Origin: Methylocystis echinoides
GTDB taxonomy: Bacteria; Pseudomonadota; Alphaproteobacteria; Rhizobiales; Beijerinckiaceae
Reading direction: 5' to 3'
DNA length: 64,000 nucleotides
Assembly (NCBI RefSeq): GCF_027923385.1
Contig: NZ_BSEC01000001.1
Span: 2,950,001 to 3,014,000, forward strand
Position numbers and translations under genes: made by a program. Below are positions 27,854 through 37,110 of the stretch, in pieces (position 1 is the first letter of the stretch; every line of letters begins with the position of its first letter). Under the pieces are notes generated by a model. That model had not been told where the DNA came from and did no database searches. It worked only from the letters and a program-made list of their open reading frames with translations.

Positions 27854-30298
27854 TCAGAATTTGAACTTCACGCCGCCCTGGAAAAGGCGCGGGTTGCCGG
27901 CATAGATCGAGCCCGTGGCGTTCTGCGCCAGCGCCCACCAGCCGTTCTGCACCACGGTTCCGTTCACGAGCGAGACCGAATTGCTGATGTTGTTGGCGGA
28001 GGCGACCCACGTCCGGTCGAAGATGTTGCGCACTTCGAAATAGGCGGTGAAACGCTTCAGCGGGCCAATGTCGAGATCACGATCGAAGTGGACATTGGTG
28101 TTGACGACGCCGAAGCTCGGGATCGTCAGCACATTGCCGTTATCGATATAGTAGGAGCTCTGGTAGTTGTATTCGACGAAGGCGCCCAGGCCCTTGAAGT
28201 CGCCGACGGGAACGTCATAAGAGGCGCGCGCGGTGGCGTTATGCGGCGCGACGCCTGGGATTTTGTAGCCGGCGCGGTCGAAATAGCCCGTTTTGGTGGC
28301 CGTCCCGATCTGTTCCACGAACTCCGTAAAGATCTGATTATTGTAGGTATAATTCGCCATCAGGCGGACGCCGTCATAGGGCCGCCAATCGAGCAGCGTC
28401 TCGACGCCGCGATGCACGGAGCCCGGCGCGTTGAAGGTGTAGTTCAGCAGGCCGGCGCCCGGCGACTGGGTGAGCTGCTCGTTCTGATACCACTCATAAA
28501 AGCCGGTCAGGCTGAACAGCAGCGTTTCATACGGCTTCCAGTCGAGGCCCATGTCGAGGCCGGTGTTGCGCTGGGTCTTCAGATCGGTGTTGGCGCCGAC
28601 CCTGCCCTGCTGATTGACGAAGAGCTGGCCGGGATTGGGCGTGCCATAACCGCTCGAGGCGCGGAAATGCGTCAGCAGTTCAGGGGTCGCGCGCCAGGTG
28701 ACCGAGGCTTCCGGGCCAAAATTCCAATAGGTCTTGTTGACCGGCGTGCCGGTCCATGTCGCCAGCTGGCCGAACCTCTGGCCGGTCCGCTGATCCGCTG
28801 AATAATAGGTATAGGCGTCCTGGAGCGCCGCGATCTTGGTCATCTCCGCCGAGAGGCCGAGGACCATGGTCACGTCCTTGCTGAGCGCCACCTCTTCGCG
28901 GCCGCGCCCGCCAAGGTTCTGCATCATGGCGTTTTGCACCGACTGCACGGCGCCCGTTCCGCCATTGCCGAAGGGCAGCGTATTCAGGGTCCAGCTCGTG
29001 TAGCGGGTGCGGTTGAAATAGAGGCCGGCGAAGTGGCGGGCCTCATAATTCCCGAGCGATCCCACCTTGGTGATGTCGGTCGAGGCGTTTATTGCCGGTT
29101 CGTCGCCCAGGGCGGCGGTATTGCTGGTTGGCTGGGAGATGTCCTTGTCGTCATAAATGACCTGGGTGCGCCACTTGGTGTTGGCGTCGAAGTCATGTTC
29201 CCAGCGCGCGGCGATGATGTCGCGGCGGTCGTTGCGCTGGAGACCGGCGAGCCAGGGCGTCGAACGCTGATTGATGGCGCCGACGCCGTTGACGCCATTG
29301 CGCGGGACGTTGATCGTGCCGCACAGATTCTGGAAGATCGTCAGATTATCGCCGGTTTGCGGCGAGACGTAGCAGCCCATCTGATAGGGATTGAGATAGT
29401 ACTGGTTCAGCGACAGGCGTGACGAGAGCAGGCCGTAAAGCTGATTGTGGATGAATTTGAAGGTGATGAGGTCGTCGGGGGTCACCTGCCATCTGGCGGT
29501 CGCGTTCACCGTCTGCGTGTCGCTGTAATTATTGAGGGTGAACCCCTGGCTGCGCACATCGCTGGCGAAAACGGCGATATCGACATTGCCGACCTTCTTG
29601 CCGATGGCGGTGTAGTTGTTGAGATAGCCGAAGGATCCGAATTCCGCGCCATATTCCAGGCCGTCGATCTCCGCGCCGGTGCGGGTGCGGAAATTGATGG
29701 CGCCGCCATTGGCGAAGTTGCCGAACAGCGCCGAGGACGGGCCGCGATAGACGTCGACGCCGGCATAGGCGTGCGGATCGGTGAGATCGGTGCGCGACAG
29801 GCCGTCGGGCTGCGTCACCGAGAACCCGTCCTCGAGCATCACGATATTGCGCACGCCGAAGCCATTGCGCGCAGAGGAGCCGCGAATCGACACCACAATG
29901 TCGCGCGGGCCGTTGCCCTGCTTGAAGGACACGCCGGGGCTGTATTGCAGAAGCTCGCGCACGCTGACGAGCGGCATGGTCTCGAAGTCCTTGCCGCGCA
30001 CGGTCGTGAAGGTCTGGCCGGTGGGCTGCCGATAGACAGGCATGGCCAGCTTCTGCGGGGAGAAGCCGGGCGCGGCGGCGAGGTCGGGATTGGGCGAGGT
30101 TGCGAGCGAGCCGGCAGGCGTGGTGACGCGCGGAGTAGAAACCGTGCGGGCCGCCGTCGCGCGGCCGGGACGCGCGGCGCCGCGCGCGGCGCCCACGTCG
30201 ATGGTCGGCAGGGATTGCTGGGCAAGGGCCGAAGAGGCGACGAGGAGCGCAAGCGCCTGCACGGAGGCCGCGCCAAGGAGATGGTGGCGGAACGACAT
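27854..30298 (-). CDS. TonB-dependent outer-membrane receptor
   Basis: 814 residues. A signal peptide ends at ASSALAQQ. The plug domain (about 85-215) has VSVRELLQYSPGV, VSIRGSSARN and GVDVYRGPSSALFGNFANGG, followed by a 22-strand barrel ending in GGVKFKF with terminal Phe. It imports a chelated metal or other bound ligand with energy from TonB. Small Cys/His-rich secreted proteins lie on both sides on the same strand, so copper or another soft metal complex is a reasonable guess, including a metallophore such as methanobactin, but nothing in the sequence names the ligand. The start at 30298 follows AGAAAGAAT. Confidence 0.9.
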   Translation of the reverse strand: MSFRHHLLGAASVQALALLVASSALAQQSLPTIDVGAARGAARPGRATAARTVSTPRVTTPAGSLATSPNPDLAAAPGFSPQKLAMPVYRQPTGQTFTTVRGKDFETMPLVSVRELLQYSPGVSFKQGNGPRDIVVSIRGSSARNGFGVRNIVMLEDGFSVTQPDGLSRTDLTDPHAYAGVDVYRGPSSALFGNFANGGAINFRTRTGAEIDGLEYGAEFGSFGYLNNYTAIGKKVGNVDIAVFASDVRSQGFTLNNYSDTQTVNATARWQVTPDDLITFKFIHNQLYGLLSSRLSLNQYYLNPYQMGCYVSPQTGDNLTIFQNLCGTINVPRNGVNGVGAINQRSTPWLAGLQRNDRRDIIAARWEHDFDANTKWRTQVIYDDKDISQPTSNTAALGDEPAINASTDITKVGSLGNYEARHFAGLYFNRTRYTSWTLNTLPFGNGGTGAVQSVQNAMMQNLGGRGREEVALSKDVTMVLGLSAEMTKIAALQDAYTYYSADQRTGQRFGQLATWTGTPVNKTYWNFGPEASVTWRATPELLTHFRASSGYGTPNPGQLFVNQQGRVGANTDLKTQRNTGLDMGLDWKPYETLLFSLTGFYEWYQNEQLTQSPGAGLLNYTFNAPGSVHRGVETLLDWRPYDGVRLMANYTYNNQIFTEFVEQIGTATKTGYFDRAGYKIPGVAPHNATARASYDVPVGDFKGLGAFVEYNYQSSYYIDNGNVLTIPSFGVVNTNVHFDRDLDIGPLKRFTAYFEVRNIFDRTWVASANNISNSVSLVNGTVVQNGWWALAQNATGSIYAGNPRLFQGGVKFKF

Positions 30299-30466
30299 GG
30301 ATATTCTTTCTGATATCTGCGCGCGCGCCTCCGGCCCCGGCGCAGACAGTCGCGCAAGGGTCAGCGCCGCGGGAACACGGAGCCATGATCTCGTGACGCG
30401 CGGCCTCAGCCGCCACATCCGGCGATCGACGATGGTGGAAGTGACAGCCCGCGCCGCGACGGGAGC

Positions 30467-30856
30467 TTAGAGGCGGCCGGCGTCCACAGGCGGGCCGCGC
30501 GCAAATTGCCGATAGGCCAGCCCTGCAGGAGGAATGCGCGTGTCGCGCAGCGGAAAGCCGACGCGATGACTGTGGCGCGTCGAAGCCGGCGCAGCGGCCG
30601 CTTTAGGAACGAGCGCCGCGCCCGAGACGCCGGAGAGGCAGCAGGCGTCACAATGTTCGTGACGCTTGCCCTGGCCATCGTCTGTCGCCTTGCCGGCTTG
30701 GAGCTGATCGAGGTGGGACTTGTCGGCGCTGGCGCAAAGCGCCCATGCCGCGCCTGCGGCTCCCGGCGCCGCATGGGCCGCGCCGAGGCCGCCCGCGATG
30801 GCCTGAACGGCCATCACGATCGCGAGCAGCAGGGCGCGAAGCGACGATTTACGCAT
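30467..30856 (-). CDS. DUF2946-like secreted Cys/His-rich protein
   Basis: 129 residues. It starts with RKSSLRALLLAIVMAVQAIAGGLGAAHA, a clear signal peptide. The mature part has a Cys, then RHEHCDACCLSG, with several histidines around, and ends RQFARGPPVDAGRL. This ending is similar to that of the paralogue at 27323 (RQVAHQPRAPP). It is the first gene of the minus-strand run that continues with the TonB receptor 168 bases later. Metal chaperoning in the periplasm is an inference from the ligands. Confidence 0.7.
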   Translation of the reverse strand: MRKSSLRALLLAIVMAVQAIAGGLGAAHAAPGAAGAAWALCASADKSHLDQLQAGKATDDGQGKRHEHCDACCLSGVSGAALVPKAAAAPASTRHSHRVGFPLRDTRIPPAGLAYRQFARGPPVDAGRL

Positions 30857-31059
30857 GGGAGATCCGCATCTCTTTGTATTTGATTGATTGCCCAGTTCGC
30901 GGCCGGCGCCAAGCGTCCTTGCGTTGCAATTTCCCTGAAAAACGACAGGTGTGCCGTTTGAGACACAGCGGCCGGCGCCCGCCAAACGCGCATTTCGCAG
31001 TTGCGGCGCCGATGAAAAGACATTCCCCTTTTGGTGGGACCGTTCTAAGATTCACTTCC

Positions 31060-31452
31060 ATGTATATGGCCATCACCAACGACATCCAGGTCACGGCGCT
31101 GCCGGATTTCCTGCCGGACCGCTCCGACCCCGACCAGAGCCGCTATTTCTGGTCCTACACGATCGAGATCGCCAATCTCGGCCGCGAGCGCGTGCAACTC
31201 ATTTCGCGCCACTGGATCATCATCGACGCCAATGGCCGCAAGGAGGAAGTCCGCGGCCCCGGCGTCGTCGGCGAGCAGCCGGTGCTCGAGCCCGGCGAGA
31301 CCTTCCGTTACGCCTCCGGCTGTCCGCTGACGACGCCGTCGGGCATGATGCAGGGCAGCTACCGAATGGTGACGGACGAGGGCGCGAGCTTCGATGTCGA
31401 AATCCCCGCCTTCTCGCTGGACAGTCCGATGTCCCATCCGACGCTGAACTGA
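31060..31452 (+). CDS. apaG: ApaG-domain protein
   Basis: 130 residues, the normal length for ApaG, a single fibronectin-like beta-sandwich. Typical motifs are YFWSYTIEIANLG, RHWIIIDANG and GVVGEQPVLEPGE, followed by YRMV. The gene is historically linked to Co2+ efflux and found fused in F-box proteins; its biochemical role is unsettled. The start at 31060 (MYMAITNDI) matches the family N-terminus. Its stop overlaps the argE start by one base. Confidence 0.93.
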   Translation: MYMAITNDIQVTALPDFLPDRSDPDQSRYFWSYTIEIANLGRERVQLISRHWIIIDANGRKEEVRGPGVVGEQPVLEPGETFRYASGCPLTTPSGMMQGSYRMVTDEGASFDVEIPAFSLDSPMSHPTLN

Positions 31453-32609
31453 TGGACGACCTCGCGCGCGCAATCGACATGACGGCGCGGCTTGTCGCTT
31501 TCGACACGGAAAGCCACAAGTCCAACCTTCCCCTCATCGACTTCGTCGAAGCCTATTTGCGCGAGCAGGGCGTCGCCTTCGCCCGCGCGCCCAACGCCGC
31601 CGGCGACAAGGCCGCGATCTTCGCGACCATCGGCCCCTCCGAGGCCGGCGGCGTCGTCCTCTCCGGCCATACGGATGTGGTGCCGGTCGAAGGACAGGCG
31701 TGGAGTTCCGACCCCTTCACCTTGCGCCGAGACGGCGCGCGCCTCTACGGGCGCGGCGCGGTGGACATGAAGGGCTTCGGCGCGGTCGCGCTGGCGATGA
31801 TTCCCGAATTCAAGAAGGCCGCGCTTCGACGCCCCATTCACATCCTTCTCAGCTACGACGAAGAGACGACCTGTCTCGGCCCGCTCGACATGATCGCGCG
31901 GCTCGGGGTCGATCTGCCGCGCCCCAATGCGGTGATCGTCGGCGAGCCCACTTCGATGCAGGTCGCGGACGCGCACAAGAGCGTCACCTGCCTCGTGACG
32001 CGCGTGCGCGGTTTTGAAATTCACTCGGCCAATCTGCATCGCGGCGTCAGCGCCGTGCATGTCGCCTGCCGGCTCGTGACCGAGCTGGAACGGATCGCGG
32101 CGGAGCTGCGCGAGATCGGCGACCCCTCCGGCCGCTTCGATCCGCCCTTCTCGACCGTGCATGTCGGCGTCATCAAGGGCGGCACGGCGCGCAATATCGT
32201 GGCGAAGGACTGCATGTTCGAATGGGAATTCCGCGGGCTGCCCGGCGCCGATCCCATGTTCGCGCGCGACCGGCTGGCGGCCTCCGTGACGGAACTCGAA
32301 AAGACTGTCTTCGCCGACTTCCCGCAATGCGGCGTCGACATCGACACGCTGGTGAAAGTGCCGGGCCTCGCGCCGCAGCCGGGATCGAGCGCCGAGACGC
32401 TGGCGCTGCGCCTCGCGCGGCGCAACAGCACCATCGCCGTGCCCTATGCCACGGAAGCCGGACATTTCCAGCAGGCGGGCGTTCCCACCGTCGTCTGCGG
32501 CCCGGGACGCATCGATCAGGCGCATCAGCCGGACGAGTATATCGAGATTTCCGAACTCGCGGCCTGCGTCGACTTCATGCGCGCGCTGGCGCGGGAACTC
32601 GAGGCCTGA
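31452..32609 (+). CDS. argE: Acetylornithine deacetylase
   Basis: 385 residues of the M20 zinc hydrolase family. Metal ligands are in SGHTDVVPV and GRGAVDMKGF, with the DEETTC segment following. The C-terminal ATEAGHFQQAGVPTVVCGPG is typical of ArgE. It removes acetyl from N-acetylornithine in arginine synthesis. The ATG at 31452 shares a base with the apaG stop, so the two genes are coupled. A succinyl-diaminopimelate desuccinylase is the main alternative, but the motifs favour ArgE. Confidence 0.9.
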   Translation: MDDLARAIDMTARLVAFDTESHKSNLPLIDFVEAYLREQGVAFARAPNAAGDKAAIFATIGPSEAGGVVLSGHTDVVPVEGQAWSSDPFTLRRDGARLYGRGAVDMKGFGAVALAMIPEFKKAALRRPIHILLSYDEETTCLGPLDMIARLGVDLPRPNAVIVGEPTSMQVADAHKSVTCLVTRVRGFEIHSANLHRGVSAVHVACRLVTELERIAAELREIGDPSGRFDPPFSTVHVGVIKGGTARNIVAKDCMFEWEFRGLPGADPMFARDRLAASVTELEKTVFADFPQCGVDIDTLVKVPGLAPQPGSSAETLALRLARRNSTIAVPYATEAGHFQQAGVPTVVCGPGRIDQAHQPDEYIEISELAACVDFMRALARELEA

Positions 32610-32636
32610 GGGGCGGGAGCGGACAGACGCCCCTCG

Positions 32637-32755
32637 CTGTCCCTCCCCCGCTTCCGGGAGAGGGGACGCTGACGATGATTGTTCCTGGTGAGGCCGACAC
32701 TCTGCCCCTACCCGCGCAAGGTGGGTGGGTTAGCGAGGGGGCCGTCCCCCTCGCC
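32637..32755. repeat. Dispersed GC-rich palindromic repeat
   Basis: CCCTCCCCCGCTTCCGGGAG followed by AGGGGACGCTGACGATG and a second block GGTGGGTGGGTTAGCGAGGG. It shares the words GGGAGAGGGGACGCT with the copy inside gluQRS. It lies between the convergent genes argE and the repeat-protein gene. Confidence 0.6.
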
Positions 32756-33217
32756 TCAGTCGCAGACCCATTTCCAGTTCTGCCGCCAGGGGCTCCAGCG
32801 CCAGCAGGGGCCAGCGCCCTGGTTCCACCAGCGGCCGCGCCACCAGTGCGCCCCCGCCGGTCCACCCGGACCATAGGCCCCGCCGCCCCAGCCCGGCCGG
32901 CGACGGTCGCCATCCCAGCCCCGGCGGTCGTAGTCGCCGCCACGGCGCTCGTAATCGCCGCCCCTGCGGTCGTAGTCGCCGCCTCTGCGGTCATAGTCGC
33001 CGCCACGGCGGTCATTGTCTCCGCTGCGACGATAGCCGTCGGCGCGATCGCCACCGTTCCAGTCATTGGCGCGGCCGCCGCGATCCCCATAGGGGTTCTG
33101 GCCATAGCCGCCGCGATCGCCGCCGCCCCAGCCCTGCGCCGTCGCGGAGCCCGCCGCCGCGACGCCCGCCAGCAACGCGGTCGCCAGCGCCACATGTCTC
33201 AAACTGCACATATTCAT
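32756..33217 (-). CDS. Secreted Arg/Asp/Gly repeat protein with Trp-rich C-terminus
   Basis: 153 residues. After a signal peptide (LRHVALATALLAGVAAAGSATA) comes a Gly/Arg/Asp-rich region with four or five near-perfect copies of the heptad GGDYDRR. The final 35 residues are Trp-rich with GPCWRWSPWRQNWKWVCD. The start at 33217 (MNMCSLRH) is the first that gives a clean signal peptide. The repeats are highly charged and probably unfolded. Function unknown. The Trp/Cys tail recurs in the neighbour at 33289. Confidence 0.68.
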   Translation of the reverse strand: MNMCSLRHVALATALLAGVAAAGSATAQGWGGGDRGGYGQNPYGDRGGRANDWNGGDRADGYRRSGDNDRRGGDYDRRGGDYDRRGGDYERRGGDYDRRGWDGDRRRPGWGGGAYGPGGPAGAHWWRGRWWNQGAGPCWRWSPWRQNWKWVCD

Positions 33218-33288
33218 CCGTATCTGCTCCGCTAGACGCGCCCCTCGGCGCATAGTTCTAGCTCAGACGGCGGATATGCGCGAGCGTC

Positions 33289-33534
33289 TCAGCAGGACCA
33301 GACCCACTGGCCGTACCAACGCCGCCAGCAAGGCCCCGCCTGGCCGCCCGGCCATCCGTAGGACCGCCAGAAAAACGCTTCGCCGTCATTGGGATAGACC
33401 GGCCGCACGCCGGAAATGCGGCTGGGCGGCGGCTCCGCCGGCGGGCTCGCGGGACTGTCGAGGTCGGCGGCCCCGGCGGGGCAGGACGCGGCCAGCGCGA
33501 GGACGATCGCGACGCGACATGTGGTTTTGAGCAT
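33289..33534 (-). CDS. Small secreted protein with Trp/Cys-rich tail
   Basis: 81 residues starting at an ATG with AGGGAG six bases upstream. A signal peptide (MLKTTCRVAIVLALAASCPAGA) is followed by a Pro-rich stretch and the tail AGPCWRRWYGQWVWSC. The tail matches the last residues of the product of 32756-33217 (GPC-W-R-x-W ... W-x-W-x-C), so the two genes look like relatives that differ in their middle. No known function. Confidence 0.65.
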   Translation of the reverse strand: MLKTTCRVAIVLALAASCPAGAADLDSPASPPAEPPPSRISGVRPVYPNDGEAFFWRSYGWPGGQAGPCWRRWYGQWVWSC

Positions 33535-33801
33535 GGATCACTCCCTTGAACGGGCCCGACGCGCAGGGCGCGTCAACCTCTCCTTATCGCGCCGGAAGCT
33601 TTCGCCGCCCGGCCGCCACGCCGACTCAAACAGGATTATCCGCCATCCTCGCCCGCAAAGGGCGTGAAAATCGACGACGCCGCGGTTGGCGCCAACATCG
33701 CCAACCGCCATTGCTTTCGTAAGTCGACCGGCTATAGTCCGCGCCCATTCCGAGCCCCGCCCGACGCCGCCCGCGTCGCGCGGCAAAACAGAGACGCTGC
33801 G

Positions 33802-34329
33802 ATGAACCTGATCACGGACGCCATGGCGCAAACCGCCGAACAGCCGGCCGCGACGGCCCCCGCGCCCGCCGCTCCCTCGATTCCCGCGCCGCCCAGCGCG
33901 CCCGCGACCCAGACCGGAACCGCTGCGAGCGGCGCCCCGCAGGACGCGGCCGCCCAGCCGCCGGCGCTCTCGGACCTCTTCGCCCAGCTCGTCCCCGTCT
34001 TCGTGGTGATGGGCATTGTCTATATCCTCGTGATCCGCCCCCGCGCCCGCCGCGAGAAGGCGGAACTGGAAGCCCTCCGCAACGTGCGCCGCGGCGACGT
34101 GGTCGCCACCACCGGCGGCATCGTCGGCAAGGTCACCAAGGCGATCAACGACGTCGAGGTGGAGCTGGAGATCGCCCCCAACACGCGCATCCATCTGCTG
34201 CGCGCGGCCATCGCGGAAGTGCGCTCGCGCGGCGAGCCCGTAAAGGAGACGCCGGTGGCCCCCGCGACGAAGCCCGCCAATGAATCCAAGGCGCCTTCGA
34301 AGAAGCCGACCTCCGGCGCCAAATCCTGA
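33802..34329 (+). CDS. yajC: Preprotein translocase subunit YajC
   Basis: 175 residues. An unusually long Ala/Pro-rich N-terminal extension (about residues 10-50) precedes the single membrane span (VFVVMGIVYILVI) and the cytosolic motif RREKAELEALRNVRRGDVV, then TTGGIVGKV. YajC associates with SecDF. The start at 33802 (MNLITDAMAQ) matches alphaproteobacterial YajC. It is followed by secD after 75 bases and heads the yajC-secD-secF unit. Confidence 0.93.
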   Translation: MNLITDAMAQTAEQPAATAPAPAAPSIPAPPSAPATQTGTAASGAPQDAAAQPPALSDLFAQLVPVFVVMGIVYILVIRPRARREKAELEALRNVRRGDVVATTGGIVGKVTKAINDVEVELEIAPNTRIHLLRAAIAEVRSRGEPVKETPVAPATKPANESKAPSKKPTSGAKS

Positions 34330-34404
34330 CGGCGACGTCCCGGGGCGACAAGGCCTGAATCGACGCGGCGCGCCGCGCGAACCCTCTGACCGAATAGCGA
34401 TGCA

Positions 34405-35991
34405 ATGCTGCGATTCTCGACCTGGAAATTCCTTGCCATTGTGGCGATGACTCTCGCCGCCGTCCTGGTGGTGGCGCCGAGCATGTTGTCGCCCTCGAAT
34501 TATCAGGCGCTCGCCTCGCGGCTGCCGTCCTGGCTGACGCCGCCGACCATCGTGCTCGGTCTCGACCTGCAGGGCGGCTCGCATGTCATGCTCGAAGTCG
34601 ATCAGGCCGATCTGATCTCGACACAGGTGAAAAACCTGCGCGATGACGTTCGCCGCATTCTTCGTGAGGAGAAGGTGGCGATGACGGGCGGCATCGGCGC
34701 GACGGCGCGCGGCGTGCAGCTGCGCGTCCCGGACGCGGCGGATCGTGAAAAGATCCTGCCCAAGCTGCGCCTGCTGCGCAACAGCTTCAGCTCCAACGTC
34801 GGCGGCCAGACGCCGCTCGAAGTGGAAGCGACGCCGGAAGGCGTGATCCGCATCACCGTCACCGACGTCGGCGTTCGCGACAAGTCGCGCAAGGCCGTCG
34901 AACAGTCGATCGAGGTCATCCGCCGCCGCGTCGACGCGCTCGGCACGCGCGAACCCTCGATCCAGCGTCAGGGCGACGATCGCGTGCTGGTGCAGGTGCC
35001 GGGTCTGCAAGACCCGCAGACGCTGAAGGAAATCCTCGGCCAGACCGCGAAACTCGAATTCCGCCTCGTCGCGGAGCCGGGCCAGAACCCCTCGGAGACC
35101 GAGGAGCTGGAGCAGGTCGACGAGCAGGGCAAGCTGCCGATCGAGAAGCAGGTCATGGTTCAGGGCGAGGATCTCACCGACGCCCAGCCCGGCTTCGACC
35201 AGCGCGGCGGCGAACCGGTGGTGAATTTCCGCTTCAATATCCGCGGCGCCCAGAAATTCGGCGACGTCACCTCGAAGAACGTCGGCCGTCTCTTCGCCAT
35301 CGTGCTCGACAACAAGGTGATTTCGGCGCCGCGCATCCTGACGCCGATCACCGGCGGCTCGGGCCAGATTTCCGGCCGCTTCACCGTGGAGCAGGCCAAT
35401 AATCTGGCGATCCTGCTGCGCGCCGGCGCCCTGCCCGCCAAGCTCAACATCGTAGAAGAGCGCACCGTCGGCCCCGGCCTCGGTCAGGACTCGATCGACG
35501 CCGGCAAGCGCGCGGCCTATGTCGGCGCCGGGCTGGTCGTAGTCTACATGCTGATGACCTATGGCGTCTTCGGCGTCTTCGCCAATCTGGCGCTGTTCGT
35601 CCACATCGCCTTCATCTTCGCGGGCCTCGTGCTGCTCGGCTCGACGCTGACGCTGCCCGGCATCGCCGGCATCGTGCTCACCATCGGCATGGCGGTCGAC
35701 TCCAACGTGCTGATCTACGAGCGTATCCGCGAGGAAAATCACGCCGGCCGGTCGATCCTCGCGTCGCTGGACGCGGGCTTCAACCGCGCCTTCGCGACGA
35801 TCGTCGACTCCAACGTCACCATGTTCGTCGCCGCAGCGATCCTCTACTTCCTGGGCACCGGCCCGGTGCGCGGCTTCGCCGTGTCGCTGGCGCTGGGCAT
35901 TCTCACCACCATCGTCACCGCCGTGACCATGACCCGCATGATGATCGCGGTCTGGTATCACTATGCGCGTCCGACCAAGCTGCCGATCTAA
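34405..35991 (+). CDS. secD: Protein translocase subunit SecD
   Basis: 528 residues. There is one N-terminal membrane span (FLAIVAMTLAAVLVVAPSML), the motif LGLDLQGGSHVMLEV, a large periplasmic domain, then five C-terminal spans with GMAVDSNVLIYERIREE. SecD with SecF uses the proton gradient to pull exported proteins through SecYEG. It is followed by secF 15 bases later. The length is normal for the non-fused form. Confidence 0.96.
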   Translation: MLRFSTWKFLAIVAMTLAAVLVVAPSMLSPSNYQALASRLPSWLTPPTIVLGLDLQGGSHVMLEVDQADLISTQVKNLRDDVRRILREEKVAMTGGIGATARGVQLRVPDAADREKILPKLRLLRNSFSSNVGGQTPLEVEATPEGVIRITVTDVGVRDKSRKAVEQSIEVIRRRVDALGTREPSIQRQGDDRVLVQVPGLQDPQTLKEILGQTAKLEFRLVAEPGQNPSETEELEQVDEQGKLPIEKQVMVQGEDLTDAQPGFDQRGGEPVVNFRFNIRGAQKFGDVTSKNVGRLFAIVLDNKVISAPRILTPITGGSGQISGRFTVEQANNLAILLRAGALPAKLNIVEERTVGPGLGQDSIDAGKRAAYVGAGLVVVYMLMTYGVFGVFANLALFVHIAFIFAGLVLLGSTLTLPGIAGIVLTIGMAVDSNVLIYERIREENHAGRSILASLDAGFNRAFATIVDSNVTMFVAAAILYFLGTGPVRGFAVSLALGILTTIVTAVTMTRMMIAVWYHYARPTKLPI

Positions 35992-36006
35992 GAGGCGAAC
36001 GAAACG

Positions 36007-37095
36007 ATGAAACTCCTGCGCCTCGCTCCGGAGAACACCAAATTCCCCTTCATGCGCTTCCGGCGCGTGAGCTATCCCTTCTCGGCCGTGCTGTCGCTGA
36101 TCGCCGTCGCGCTCTTCGTGTTCAAGGGCATGAACTTCGGCATCGACTTCGCCGGCGGCACGGTCATCGAGCTGCGCGCCAAGAGCGGCACGGCGGAAGT
36201 GGGGACGCTGCGCTCGCTGGGCGAGAGTCTCAAGCTCGGCGACATCGAGGTGCAGGCCTTCGGCAACGCCGCCGACGCCACGCTGCGCTTCGGCCTGCAG
36301 CCGGGCGGCGACAAGGCCCAGCAGGATGCGGTGGAGCGCGTGCGCGGCGCCGTGGGCCAGAACTACGACCTGCGCCGCGTCGAGGTCGTCGGCCCGCGCG
36401 TCTCGAACGAGCTGGTGCAATCCGGCACGCTGGGCGTCGTCCTCTCGATCCTCGCGGTGCTGACCTATCTGTGGTTCCGCTTCGAGTGGCAATTCGCCAT
36501 CGGCGCGGTCATCGCCACGATGCACGATCTGCTGCTGACAGTCGGCTTCTTCTCCATCACGCAGCTCGAATTCAACACCACGTCGATCGCCGCGATTCTG
36601 ACGATCGTCGGCTATTCGCTCAACGAGACGGTCGTCGTGCTCGACCGTATTCGCGAGAATATGCGCAAATACAAGAAGATGAGCACGGCGCAGATGATCG
36701 ACATGTCGATCAACGCCGTGCTGCCGCGCACGATCATGACCGCGACGACCGTGATGCTGGCGCTGTTTGCGCTCGTCGCCTTCGGCGGTCAGGTCATCCG
36801 CTCCTTCTCGCTAGCGATGATCTGGGGCATTTTCGTCGCCACCTATTCGTCGATCTTCATCTGCTCGCCCATGCTGATCTATCTCGGCCTGCGCAACGAT
36901 GACGTTGACCGCAAGGTCGAGGAGAAGGAGGAAGCGCTCGAGGCGGAGATCGACTATACGCCGGGCCCCGCAGGCGCCCTGGCCTCCATGTATGACGATA
37001 TTGGCGATACGCCGGTCCCGTCGGTGCCGGCCAAACCTTCGGCGCCCAAGCCGGCCGCCCGATCAAGATCGGGTGGACGCCGCCGTCCCAAGTAA
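36007..37095 (+). CDS. secF: Protein translocase subunit SecF
   Basis: 362 residues. GMNFGIDFAGGTVIELR is the conserved first periplasmic motif, followed by the membrane domain with GYSLNETVVVLDRIREN. The C-terminus has a charged extension (EEKEEALEAEIDYTPG) and a basic Ser/Arg tail, somewhat longer than E. coli SecF. It forms a heterodimer with SecD in the inner membrane. The NDUFAF3-like gene starts 15 bases downstream. Confidence 0.96.
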   Translation: MKLLRLAPENTKFPFMRFRRVSYPFSAVLSLIAVALFVFKGMNFGIDFAGGTVIELRAKSGTAEVGTLRSLGESLKLGDIEVQAFGNAADATLRFGLQPGGDKAQQDAVERVRGAVGQNYDLRRVEVVGPRVSNELVQSGTLGVVLSILAVLTYLWFRFEWQFAIGAVIATMHDLLLTVGFFSITQLEFNTTSIAAILTIVGYSLNETVVVLDRIRENMRKYKKMSTAQMIDMSINAVLPRTIMTATTVMLALFALVAFGGQVIRSFSLAMIWGIFVATYSSIFICSPMLIYLGLRNDDVDRKVEEKEEALEAEIDYTPGPAGALASMYDDIGDTPVPSVPAKPSAPKPAARSRSGGRRRPK

Positions 37096-37110
37096 CGCGA
37101 GCACGCCCAG

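Noticed and set aside
33538..36525. Long minus-strand open frame opposite yajC, secD and secF
   Set aside because: Antisense to clear Sec genes; Arg/His/Asp-rich translation is typical of a shadow frame.
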